Shown: piece by piece, positions 14,905-21,684 of the stretch
Position numbering within the stretch: position 1 is the first letter of the stretch
How the letters are laid out: each line of letters opens with the position of its first letter
Source: Caulobacteraceae bacterium UBA3198
GTDB taxonomy: Bacteria > Pseudomonadota > Alphaproteobacteria > Caulobacterales > Caulobacteraceae
Reading direction: 5' to 3'
DNA: 21,684 bases
Assembly (NCBI GenBank): GCA_002363865.1
Contig: DEWY01000001.1
Span: forward strand, 1 to 21,684
Notes under the pieces: model-generated
What the model saw: the letters and a program-made list of their open reading frames with translations, nothing else
What the model was told of the DNA's origin: nothing
The model's database searches: none
Program-made: the position numbers and the translations under genes

Positions 14905-17712
14905 GTGCTGAGCCACAAAGTCCTCACCCGAACCGATGTCGGTGCTGTTGGCGCCTACTATGCCGACGGCGCCGACGACTATTTCGCCAAGGAGGGCGAG
15001 AGCCAGGTCTGGCAGGGACGGGGCGCTGAGATGCTGGGGCTCTCGGGGCAGGTCCAGGCCGGTCGGTTCCAGGATCTCCTGGCTGGGCGGGTCACGCCTG
15101 GCCAGACCGCGGCCCGCGGATCAACCCGGGCCGACAGCAAGAGCCGGATCGGGATCGACTTCACCTTCTCCGCTCCAAAGAGCGTCTCCATCCTCGCCCT
15201 TGTCGGTGGCCATTCGAACCTTGTGGAAGCCCACGACAGGGCCGTCACCAAGGTTATGGAGTTGGTCGAACAGCAGGCGCGGGCCAGACAGAAGTCGGCT
15301 GGCGTCACCCATGAGGAGCGCACAGGAAACCTGATCATTGCCAAGTTCCGGCACGAAACCACGCGAGAGCAGGATCCGGCGCTTCATACCCACGCCGTCA
15401 TCATGAACCTGACGCGACGCGCCGACGGCCAGTGGCGGGCGTTGAGCAACGAAGCCATCATCAAGATGACCGGCTACCTGGGCGTCCTTTACCGGGCCGA
15501 ACTCTCGCGGGAGCTCCAGGAGAAGGGATATGAGCTGCGCTTTGGGCGGGAAGGCACGTTCGAAATCACGAGCGTCAGCCGCGCCCAGATCGAGGGGTTC
15601 AGCAGGCGCGGCGGGCAAGTGGAGGCGGAGCTCGCCAAGTCCGGTTTGACCCGCGCCACGGCCACGACGGCCCAGCGTCAGATGGCGACGATGAAGACGC
15701 GGCAGAGGAAGTCGCCGGAGATGGATCGCGAGGCGCTCCACGCCACTTGGCGACAGCGGGCTAGTGAGCTCGGGATCGAGTTGGGCGAGCGCGCACGCAC
15801 GGCGCGTCAGAGAAGCTCAATCATGGCCCTCTTCAAACCGCCGGCCGCCATCGCCGCGTCCCGCCATGCCACAGCTGCGGTCCGCTATGCCATCGGCCAC
15901 CTGTCGGAACGCGAAGCCGCATTCACCGGCGCGAGACTGATGGAGGTGGCGATGCAGCACGGGGTCGAGGGTTCGACTCTGGAGGCCGTATTGGCCGCAG
16001 TGCGTCGCGAGGTCGATCAGGGACGATTGGTTCAGGAGGAGCCGTGCTACGCGCCGGCCAAGGAGCGCAGCGCGACGGGACGCACGTTCTCGCAGCTCGT
16101 CGGTGATCTTCAAACGGCGGGAGAGCCGGCCAACCAGGCCCATGAGCGCGTCTATCAGGCCATTGACGAAGGGCGTCTTGTGGAGCTTCCGCCGAGGTTC
16201 ACGACTCCATCGGCCATAGAGAACGAGCGAGAGATCCTGCGGATCGAGCGCGAGGGACGTCGAGCCATCCGTCCGTTTCACAACCCTGAAAGGGCGGCGC
16301 ATAGGCTGCCGCACAACGAACTCACCACTGAGCAGTGGAAGGCGGCAGTCTTGATGCTCTCCACCGCTAACCGCGTGGTTGGGATCGAAGGCCTGGCTGG
16401 GACAGGCAAGAGCCACATGCTCCAGGCCGCCAAAAAGGAAATTGAGAAGGCCGGCCACGAGGTCAGGGTCCTCGCCCCGTATGGCGCCCAGGTGAAGGCG
16501 CTGCGAGAACTCGGCGTCAAGGCGAACACGGTCTCGTCCTTTCTCGCGGCGAAGTCGCGCGAGCTGTCGCCCGCGACCGTCCTCGTTGTCGATGAAGCTG
16601 GCGTGCTCCCCACCCGACAAATGGCGGCGATACTGAAGCTGGCCGAGGCGGCGGACGCCCGTGTCGTCCTGATCGGAGACCGCCAGCAGACCAAAGCGAT
16701 CGAGGCGGGCAGACCCTTCGATCAGCTCATCAAGGCCGGTATGGATTTGAGCCGGATGACCGAAATCCAGCGCCAGCTCGATCCAAAGCTGAAGGAGGCT
16801 GTCGGCCTCGCGGCCAGCGGAAAGGCCGCCATGGCGCTGGAGCGGATCAAGGACGTCTACGAGATTGGGAATCCGCACGCGAGGCGTGAAGCCATCGCAG
16901 ATGCTTACGCGCGCCTCTCACCGGCGGAGCAGCAGCGGACACTGATCATCTCGGGCACCAATGAGGCCCGCCGCGAGATCAACGCCAACGTCCGGCGGGC
17001 CCTGCGCCTCGATGAGGGCGGCGTCCCCGTCGAGTTTCTGGTTCGCCGGGACACCACCCGAGAAGAGCGGAAGTTCGCCAAGAACTATGAGATCGGAGAC
17101 CGGGTCCAGCCGGAGCGGGACTACCCGGCCCAGGGTCTGAAGAAGGGTGTCGCCTACCAAGTGACCGCTATCGGCAACGACGATCGCCTGACCGTCGCCG
17201 ACCCCGGCGGCCGCAAGATCACGGTCAGGCTCGAGGAGGCGCAGGAGCTCTCGGTCTACAGCGCTACGAAGGCTCAGCTGACAAAGGGTGATCTGGTCCG
17301 GATCACGCGCAACGACGCCGCCCGCGATCTGGCCAATGGTAATTGTCTCCGTGTCGAGGCCATCACCAGCCAGTCCATCTATCTCAGTGACGGTAAGCAC
17401 GACGCTCTACTGCCCAGGAAGGATCCGCTTCACCTCGACTATGGCTACGCCCGGACCGTCCATGGCAGCCAGGGCCTGACCGTCGACCGGGTCATCTACG
17501 AGGCTGAAGCCGGCAGCCCCACCACAGCGCAGGACACCTTCTACGTCGGGCTTTCGCGAGCGCGTCTCGAAGTGCAGATCTTTACCGACGACTCGAAGCG
17601 CCTGCCCGGCGCACTCCAGCGCGAGCGCAACAAGACCGCCGCCCTCGACCTTCAGCGCGAGCGTGATCTTGAGCGCACCCAACGCGGCATCGGCGGACGC
17701 GAGCTCGGCTGA
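14905..17712 (+). CDS. trwC: TrwC-type MobF relaxase-helicase
   Basis: A 935-aa conjugative relaxase fused to a RecD-like helicase. It nicks oriT, binds covalently to the 5' end and unwinds the transferred strand. From the GTG at 14905 (VLSHKVLTR) residue numbers coincide with those of R388 TrwC as I remember them: catalytic tyrosines Tyr18 and Tyr26 (AYYADGADDYF), metal-binding His150, His161 and His163 (RHET..., HTHAVIMN), and Walker A GLAGTGKS with Lys502. Walker B is VLVVDEAG (559-566). The late helicase motif is in YGYARTVHGSQGLTVDRVI, followed by YVGLSRAR. Residue 27 is Phe where TrwC has Tyr. The length is close to TrwC (966 aa). The frame opens upstream at 14857, overlapping the trwA-like gene, but GTG 14905 fits the family exactly. 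All catalytic residues are intact. Confidence 0.95.
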   Translation: MLSHKVLTRTDVGAVGAYYADGADDYFAKEGESQVWQGRGAEMLGLSGQVQAGRFQDLLAGRVTPGQTAARGSTRADSKSRIGIDFTFSAPKSVSILALVGGHSNLVEAHDRAVTKVMELVEQQARARQKSAGVTHEERTGNLIIAKFRHETTREQDPALHTHAVIMNLTRRADGQWRALSNEAIIKMTGYLGVLYRAELSRELQEKGYELRFGREGTFEITSVSRAQIEGFSRRGGQVEAELAKSGLTRATATTAQRQMATMKTRQRKSPEMDREALHATWRQRASELGIELGERARTARQRSSIMALFKPPAAIAASRHATAAVRYAIGHLSEREAAFTGARLMEVAMQHGVEGSTLEAVLAAVRREVDQGRLVQEEPCYAPAKERSATGRTFSQLVGDLQTAGEPANQAHERVYQAIDEGRLVELPPRFTTPSAIENEREILRIEREGRRAIRPFHNPERAAHRLPHNELTTEQWKAAVLMLSTANRVVGIEGLAGTGKSHMLQAAKKEIEKAGHEVRVLAPYGAQVKALRELGVKANTVSSFLAAKSRELSPATVLVVDEAGVLPTRQMAAILKLAEAADARVVLIGDRQQTKAIEAGRPFDQLIKAGMDLSRMTEIQRQLDPKLKEAVGLAASGKAAMALERIKDVYEIGNPHARREAIADAYARLSPAEQQRTLIISGTNEARREINANVRRALRLDEGGVPVEFLVRRDTTREERKFAKNYEIGDRVQPERDYPAQGLKKGVAYQVTAIGNDDRLTVADPGGRKITVRLEEAQELSVYSATKAQLTKGDLVRITRNDAARDLANGNCLRVEAITSQSIYLSDGKHDALLPRKDPLHLDYGYARTVHGSQGLTVDRVIYEAEAGSPTTAQDTFYVGLSRARLEVQIFTDDSKRLPGALQRERNKTAALDLQRERDLERTQRGIGGRELG

Positions 17713-17931
17713 GCAGGGAGGCCGCCCCTCTTGAACAGGCCGCCGGGAGAGATTTGGAGGCGCGTTGCGCCGTCTCCGACCCACTGTACAGGCCACTACG
17801 TGGCGTCCGACACTCTTGCGGAGAAAGTCGTCATCTTTTCAGTAACTTGCGCGGTCCCGCGCCGACACCTCTGTAGTGATCCCCGACCCGCACAACTCAC
17901 ACTTTCCCCCACATTTACAAACACTTGCGCG

Positions 17932-17960
17932 GCACCCGAAGGTGCGTCTGGTGTATAGGG
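17932..17960 (+). other. oriT: oriT nic site, R388-like
   Basis: The hairpin GCACC-CGAA-GGTGC (17932-17945) is followed by GTCTGGTGT/ATAG. The R388 site recognised by TrwC, as I recall it, is a GCGCACC-GAAA-GGTGC hairpin followed by GTATTGTCT/ATAG. Counting from the hairpin's last arm, TGCGTCTGGTGT/ATAG and TGCGTATTGTCT/ATAG agree in spacing and most bases. The cut is predicted between T17954 and A17955 on the plus strand. With this polarity the HTH gene side would enter the recipient first and the relaxase gene last, the usual MobF order. Confidence 0.82.
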
Positions 17961-18059
17961 AAATTAAGGACCGAAATGGGAAGCGATCGGGTCAGAACAG
18001 ACACAAAACCCAGAAGCATTAGGCGCGGTGAGAGCATCAAGAGCAGGAAACGAAAGATG

Positions 18060-18158
18060 TGAGACGGACATGAGACCACTGTAAGACGGATGCGAGACGG
18101 ATATGGGATCATGGAGGGACCAACGTGAGACCATCATGAGCCAAAGGTGAGACCAACC
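18060..18158 (+). repeat. Nine 11-bp units in exact register, probable oriT accessory-protein array
   Basis: TGAGAC-like hexamers begin at 18060, 18071, 18082, 18093, 18104, 18115, 18126, 18137 and 18148, always 11 bp apart. The consensus is TGAGACCAAYG. The fourth base is G in all nine, and the second, fifth and sixth bases agree in eight of nine. Eleven is close to one DNA turn, so a bound protein would stack on one face. It is not a multiple of three, which argues against a peptide repeat. The array starts 105 bases after the predicted nick. The TrwA-like protein is the first candidate binder, the HTH protein at 18336 the second. Confidence 0.88.
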
Positions 18159-18335
18159 TTAAACTGAGCTGATACCCAAAGCCGATATCGGGAATGTTCA
18201 GGAATATTGCGCGACCTAAACCCGCCGTTATGCCTGAACCTGAGACACTTTTAGGGACCGAGGCCAGGGTTGGGCCAGGCCCCCGGCGGATCTTGCGAGG
18301 CGCGATAGTCCCGCAAGCCAGCGCGGATGTGAGCA

Positions 18336-18827
18336 ATGAGCAACGGAAGAAGTCTGCCTCAGAGTTGGCCCGGTCTAAGCGCAGCCGCAAGGCTGCGGCT
18401 GGTCCTCCCGGAAATCGAGGCCTGGGCGAGAGAGTACGGGAGTCACGACGTAATCGTCGCCGACCTGGCCGACCGCGGCCTCGTCGTGAGCAAGGCGCTC
18501 CTACGAAAGGAGCTGCTAAAGTACCGGCGAAAGATGGCCTCCATGGCCGCGGCCGGGAACTCAGCAGCGCCAAGCGCCGACGCCCCACAGGCCAGGATAG
18601 TCGAGGATCCCGAGCCAGCCGGTCTAGCTGGACTGCAGAACCTTGAAGCACTGGCGACCAAGCCGGCGAGGGGCGCCTCGACAGAAGAGTCGCGAACGAT
18701 GCTGGGTTCGCGATGGCGTAGCAGTGTGGCCGACGAGTTCATGCACGTGCATGAGAGACCGTGGCTTGGCAGCAAAAAACGGGAGGAGGAAGCCCGCGCC
18801 AAAAGCTTGTCACCAGAGCCGGACTAG
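18336..18827 (+). CDS. Helix-turn-helix protein of the transfer module
   Basis: A 163-aa basic protein. Residues about 18-70 (LRLVLPEIEAWAREYGSHDVIVADLADRGLVVSKALLRKEL, then LKYRRKMA) form a helical DNA-binding unit. It resembles the short HTH domains of small proteins found beside relaxase genes, where the pattern is long helix, turn, 'DLADRG', then recognition helix. The remainder is Ala-, Ser- and Glu-rich and likely disordered, ending in a charged tail. I cannot assign a named family. The position directly downstream of the oriT array suggests a role in oriT function, replication control or autoregulation. The ATG at 18336 is used; no strong ribosome-binding site is seen. Confidence 0.62.
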   Translation: MSNGRSLPQSWPGLSAAARLRLVLPEIEAWAREYGSHDVIVADLADRGLVVSKALLRKELLKYRRKMASMAAAGNSAAPSADAPQARIVEDPEPAGLAGLQNLEALATKPARGASTEESRTMLGSRWRSSVADEFMHVHERPWLGSKKREEEARAKSLSPEPD

Positions 18828-19182
18828 CCTCCGCGACGTCGGCCGACGTCGGTCGACGGCCGACGCTACCGAACCTCGACCGTTGACGTCCGCGCCGGCT
18901 CCCCAACGTGTTCGACCGGCTATAAGCCCCGCATGAAGAGTTCGATGAGCGGCGGAAGCACGGGAATTTTGTACGTCGTTTTTAACACGTCGGAATTCTC
19001 ATGTTCGAATTTCCCGAACGTTTTAACACGACGAGCCCCACGTGTTCGCACCTGCGTTCGCTGAGAACAACGGCCCAGCCATGCGAGCTTGAGCTCAAAG
19101 AGCGATCCAAGGCTCTGGGCAAGGAGGCGTACAACATCGGCCGAAAAACGTTTCCTCCTCAGGCTATGCCGCTGGGAGATTT
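18828..19182. other. Non-coding right flank with palindromes and direct repeats
   Basis: No gene is supported. It starts with a perfect 16-bp palindrome GACGTCGGCCGACGTC (18835-18850), within a larger dyad with arms GTCGGCCG and CGGCCGAC (18838-18864), a possible terminator for the HTH gene. Further on are two near-identical blocks, CGTTTTTAACACG (18977-18989) and CGTTTTAACACG (19019-19030). They flank the inverted repeat GTTCG/CGAAC (19003-19019). ACGTGTTCG occurs twice more (18906 and 19040 regions). The AT-rich, motif-dense part 18960-19050 may be a protein-binding region or the right boundary of the mobile module. Confidence 0.5.
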
Positions 19183-19848
19183 TCAGCCAGCTCTGGCCAT
19201 GGCCAGCGCCGCGTTGGCAAGGCCAGAAGGCTCTCCAACGAGGGCATCCGCGCGCGCGGCCTCCAGCTCGTCACGACCTCCGTAGCCCCAGAGCACGCCC
19301 AGCGCACGCATCTCGTTGACGTGGGCACCGACGATATCGTAGCGGCGGTCGCCGACCATGACGCAATACCTCGGCTTCAGTCCATTTCGGTCAATCACGT
19401 AGGCAATGAGTTCGGGCTTGTGGTCGAGCAGGCCTCCAGGCTCTGACCCATGGATGGCGACGAAAAGATCATCGAGACCGACATGCTGCAAAATGCGCTG
19501 GGCGAACTCGGTGCGCTTGGATGTCGCTAGGATGAGCTCTGCCCCGCAGCTTCGCATGGTTCGCAGCGCCTCTGGAATCCCGGGATAGACCACGCTCTCG
19601 AACAAACCGCGCTGGCCGTAGTCAGCGCGATATGCCGCCACGCCCTCGCTGACGCGATCGTCCCTGTAGGGTTCCAGCAGCAGCCGCATGACCTCCTCAA
19701 CAGGGGGACCGATGAGAGCGGTGAGATCGAACCCAGGATCAGGCTCATGGCCGAGCGCGCGGAGCGCCGCCGCGCAGCTGGACCAGATCCCAGGCGCCGA
19801 GTGGATCAAGGTGCCGTCCAGATCCAAGATGATGGTGGGAGTCGTCAC
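19183..19848 (-). CDS. HAD-family phosphatase, phosphoglycolate-phosphatase-like
   Basis: A 221-aa haloacid-dehalogenase-type hydrolase. Motif I is ILDLDGTL, with nucleophile Asp9 and acid/base Asp11. Motif II is the Thr/Ser of LATSKR, motif III is Lys in DHKPELI, and motif IV is MVGDRRYDIVGA. The helical cap lies between residues about 17 and 85, as in subclass I phosphatases such as Gph. The start is GTG at 19848, touching the upstream methyltransferase stop codon (TGAGTG), so translation is probably coupled. The likely substrate is a small phosphomonoester; phosphoglycolate is possible but not proven. It is not typical cargo of a transfer module and may mark resumption of ordinary chromosome. 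Confidence 0.9.
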   Translation of the reverse strand: MTTPTIILDLDGTLIHSAPGIWSSCAAALRALGHEPDPGFDLTALIGPPVEEVMRLLLEPYRDDRVSEGVAAYRADYGQRGLFESVVYPGIPEALRTMRSCGAELILATSKRTEFAQRILQHVGLDDLFVAIHGSEPGGLLDHKPELIAYVIDRNGLKPRYCVMVGDRRYDIVGAHVNEMRALGVLWGYGGRDELEAARADALVGEPSGLANAALAMARAG

Positions 19849-20706
19849 TCAGCTATCGCTCCGAGCTGGCGATGATGCTCCCAAATCGCTGCTCACCCTC
19901 GCGGAGACCACCCAGGTTGCCGCCCGCAGGCAAGGGCCACTTGGAGTATCCCGCTGAGCTAATGCAGCGCGCAGCGCCGCAACCGCCCTTGCACGCAGGT
20001 CGGGATGTTCTCGCAGGATGGCCCCTAAGGCGCCCACCCGAGAACAAACCTCCACCATCGACTCCAAGTCTCCGCTGCTGACCATCGTGTCGTGAGCATC
20101 TACCCTGACCCCGAGCAGGCCAACCTCGCTCAAAAGGCGTTTGATTTGCTCCGGATCGGACAAGGAAAACGGCGCGGACTGCGCGGCGCGTCGCAGAAGC
20201 TCTTGCGGGAGATGGGGAGCCGCGGCGGCGAGCGGCAAGGCGTCGAGTTCGTTCTCTTCCAGCGCTCGCCAGCAGACGAAGCTGAGCCGTCCACCCGGCC
20301 GAAGCGCCTGACAAAGATTGGCAAAGGCCGCCCGCGGCTCATCGAAGAACATCATGCCAAAGCGGGAAAAAACCGCGTCCAAAGAGTGAGGCTGGAGCGG
20401 GAAGGACTGCGCGTCGCCGCACTCGAACGAGATGTTCGGCGGCTGGCCCCGGTGGCGTCTAGCTGCCTCGACGGCGGCCGGAAGGAGTTCTAGGCCGACA
20501 ACCCCGCCCGTCAAGCCAACCGCCTCGGCAAGAGCCGCCGGCGTCCGGCCAACACCACAGCCCACGTCGAGCACACGCTCGCCCGGCCCAAGCCCCAAAG
20601 CTTCAATCGCTGGCCGGCCAAGTGGTGCGAGCTGAAGCTCAATCTGCTCGCCCAGCTCCAGCCAAGTGAGTATCTTCGGATCGAGGGTAGGGAGCGTTGA
20701 GACCAC
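19849..20706 (-). CDS. Class I SAM-dependent methyltransferase
   Basis: A 285-aa Methyltransf_11-type enzyme. Motif I is VLDVGCGVGR (residues 45-54), then VVGLELLPAAVEAARRH, FECGDAQSFPL and the motif IV area LDAVFSRFGMMFFDEPRAAF. ALRPGGRLSFVCWR is the standard post-motif strand. The opening (ILTWLELGEQIELQLAPLGRPAIEALGLGPGERVL) is typical of a group often annotated UbiE-like. It begins at GTG 20706, and its stop abuts the HAD gene, forming a two-gene operon. The substrate is unknown. Confidence 0.9.
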   Translation of the reverse strand: MVSTLPTLDPKILTWLELGEQIELQLAPLGRPAIEALGLGPGERVLDVGCGVGRTPAALAEAVGLTGGVVGLELLPAAVEAARRHRGQPPNISFECGDAQSFPLQPHSLDAVFSRFGMMFFDEPRAAFANLCQALRPGGRLSFVCWRALEENELDALPLAAAAPHLPQELLRRAAQSAPFSLSDPEQIKRLLSEVGLLGVRVDAHDTMVSSGDLESMVEVCSRVGALGAILREHPDLRARAVAALRAALAQRDTPSGPCLRAATWVVSARVSSDLGASSPARSDS

Positions 20707-20785
20707 GACCTAGGCTATAGGCGTCGCTGACGGATGTCACTCAGGGCTGGGCGATCTCGACTGGCCGGAGAGTGCTCTGGCAAGT

Positions 20786-21412
20786 TCATATGTCCGTCTG
20801 CTCTGACAGCTCCAGGGCGTCGTCGACCTCAATTCCCAGATAGCGCACAGTGCTCTCCAACTTGCCGTGTCCCAAGAGCAGCTGGCACGCCCGGAGATTG
20901 CCTGTGCGTTTGTAGATCAGCGCTACCTTGGTACGCCGCAGACTATGGGTGCCGTAAGCTCGCGGCTCTAGGTCTGCGAGTTGAACCCACCGATCAACAA
21001 GCCTGGCGTACTGTCGCGTGGTGAGGTGTTCCCCTGGCCGACTCCGGCTCGGGAAAAGCCAGTCGTCCGAACGGCGTCCACGAGCGGCGAGCCAGCTCAG
21101 CAGCGCCAGGCGTGTCGGCTCGGTGATCTCAAAGGGGACGGGTCGTCCTGTCTTTTGCTGAATGATTGTCGCGCGGGTCCTGACCGCACCGCCCGGGGCC
21201 ACATCGCTAACGCGCAATTTTACGAGGTCGCATCCGCGAAGCTTCGCGTCGATCGCGCAGTTGAAGAGCGCAAGATCACGCAGCTGGCCGCCATTCTTTA
21301 GCAACTGTCGGATTGCCCAAATGTGCTTCGGCTTTAGGGGCGGCTTCGGCCCGATTATGCGGCCGGTGTTCCAGGGTTTGGACTGGACGCGGAACAGGTC
21401 AGGTTGAGACAT
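20786..21412 (-). CDS. Short tyrosine recombinase (integrase)
   Basis: A 208-aa site-specific recombinase. The complete catalytic set is present: Arg59 (AKLRGCDL), Lys87 (QQKTGR), His156 and Arg159 (THSLRR), His182 (LLGHGK) and the nucleophile Tyr191 (TVRYLGI). The N-terminal SAM-like core-binding domain is much reduced: only about 45 residues precede the catalytic domain, whereas XerC/D-type proteins have over 100. The start is certain, with GGAGGTGA five bases before the ATG at 21412. The repeat copy B lies about 90 bp upstream. The gene points away from the window end. It may integrate the nearby transfer module or act only on its own repeat-bearing unit. Confidence 0.9.
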   Translation of the reverse strand: MSQPDLFRVQSKPWNTGRIIGPKPPLKPKHIWAIRQLLKNGGQLRDLALFNCAIDAKLRGCDLVKLRVSDVAPGGAVRTRATIIQQKTGRPVPFEITEPTRLALLSWLAARGRRSDDWLFPSRSRPGEHLTTRQYARLVDRWVQLADLEPRAYGTHSLRRTKVALIYKRTGNLRACQLLLGHGKLESTVRYLGIEVDDALELSEQTDI

Positions 21413-21505
21413 AGCTCACCTCCCAAGGCGGACCCCCGACCAGGATGAGTTTCTCATGTTTTGGTTAGCCCAAAGTGCACACCAACCACTTGGGCTGAAT
21501 TGCGC

Positions 21506-21624
21506 CTTTGCTGTCATTGGCTGACGGCCGGATTCCGGACATTGCTCAGCCGGGACGAAGGTCTGGTTGCCGGCCCGTTGGCCACGCCTGAATGCGACCC
21601 TCAGACGACCTTGCGAAATTCTGC
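21506..21624 (-). repeat. Dispersed repeat, copy B (inverted relative to 535-655)
   Basis: The reverse complement of this segment matches 535-655 closely, with the best 100 bases differing at about ten positions. On the minus strand it contains GGCTGA-TCAGCC arms around CCGG-AAT-CCGG, a plausible stem-loop. It ends about 90 bases before the integrase start. A small open frame crosses it (21416-21658, minus) but is shared neither in frame nor in start with the other copy, so I treat the segment as non-coding. Confidence 0.75.
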
Positions 21625-21684
21625 TCGGCAGAGCGTGTGCTATTTCGAAAACTGGCAACGGACTGAGGTGGCGCCGGTTCTCCG

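Larger units (their letters stand above)
17713..18335. other. Non-coding oriT region
   Basis: About 620 bases with no supported gene. The first 200 bases carry nothing I can name. At 17932-17960 is a TrwC-type nic site with its hairpin, and at 18060-18158 a phased 11-bp array (both listed separately). The stretch 17960-18180 is clearly AT-richer than the flanking genes, as expected for an origin of transfer. The last 150 bases lead to the HTH gene and probably contain its promoter. Confidence 0.75.

Noticed and set aside
15817..16878. Long minus-strand frame (353 codons) inside the relaxase gene
   Set aside because: It overlaps the helicase motifs of the relaxase and its product resembles no protein family; it is a consequence of high GC codon bias.
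18060..18158. CRISPR array or plasmid replication iterons
   Set aside because: The units are only 11 bp without spacers, so it is not CRISPR. Replication iterons are usually about 20 bp and lie beside a rep gene, which is absent; the nearby nic site makes an oriT role more likely.
13995..18927. CTATAAGC at 13995-14002 and again at 18920-18927 as a possible direct-repeat attachment core
   Set aside because: An 8-bp match in this length of DNA can occur by chance, flanking bases do not agree, and no target gene or longer repeat supports it.
21416..21658. Small minus-strand open frame upstream of the integrase
   Set aside because: It crosses the repeat copy B, but the equivalent copy at 535-655 does not keep this frame or start, so coding is unlikely.

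Overview
The window is GC-rich DNA of alphaproteobacterial character. Gene families, codon use and the frequent GTG/TTG starts fit Caulobacterales (Caulobacter, Phenylobacterium or Brevundimonas type), but this is inference from style: no rRNA, tRNA or other taxonomic marker is present. It reads as an accessory chromosomal region in which unrelated single genes alternate in orientation, with a conjugative mobilization module inserted among them.

Positions 1-4800 hold a hypothetical protein, a RimJ/RimL-type acetyltransferase, a small sulfotransferase, a lipoprotein, a secreted alpha/beta hydrolase and a second acetyltransferase. Several gaps here carry copies of dispersed non-coding repeats. 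One of these (about 535-655) recurs inverted just upstream of the integrase at the far end of the window (about 21506-21624).

Positions 4900-13900 are an enzyme-rich stretch: a GFA-fold zinc protein, an unusual in-frame fusion of a MerR regulator to a SAICAR synthetase (PurC), an AraC/GyrI-like regulator, a methyltransferase, a GNAT protein, an adenosine-deaminase-like hydrolase, an APH-family phosphotransferase, an alpha/beta hydrolase and a phytanoyl-CoA-dioxygenase-like oxygenase. Most are transcribed alone, so they look like a set of small-molecule-modifying functions and not a pathway.

Positions 13900-19050 are a transfer module: an AlpA-like regulator, a TrwA-like ribbon-helix-helix protein, a TrwC-type MobF relaxase-helicase, a long non-coding segment and a helix-turn-helix protein. 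The non-coding segment contains an R388-like nic site (hairpin plus TGCGTCTGGTGT/ATAG, cut predicted between 17954 and 17955). About 105 bp further on is an array of nine 11-bp units in exact register (18060-18158). Together these look like a complete oriT. The coupling protein TrwB, which lies between TrwA and TrwC in R388, is absent, and no type IV secretion genes are visible. The module is therefore best read as an integrative mobilizable element that would use another element's transfer machinery.

Positions 19100-21684 carry a two-gene unit (a methyltransferase followed by a HAD phosphatase, joined at TGAGTG) and a short tyrosine recombinase with a complete catalytic set. Whether this recombinase moves the transfer module, or belongs to its own repeat-flanked unit, cannot be decided from the window.
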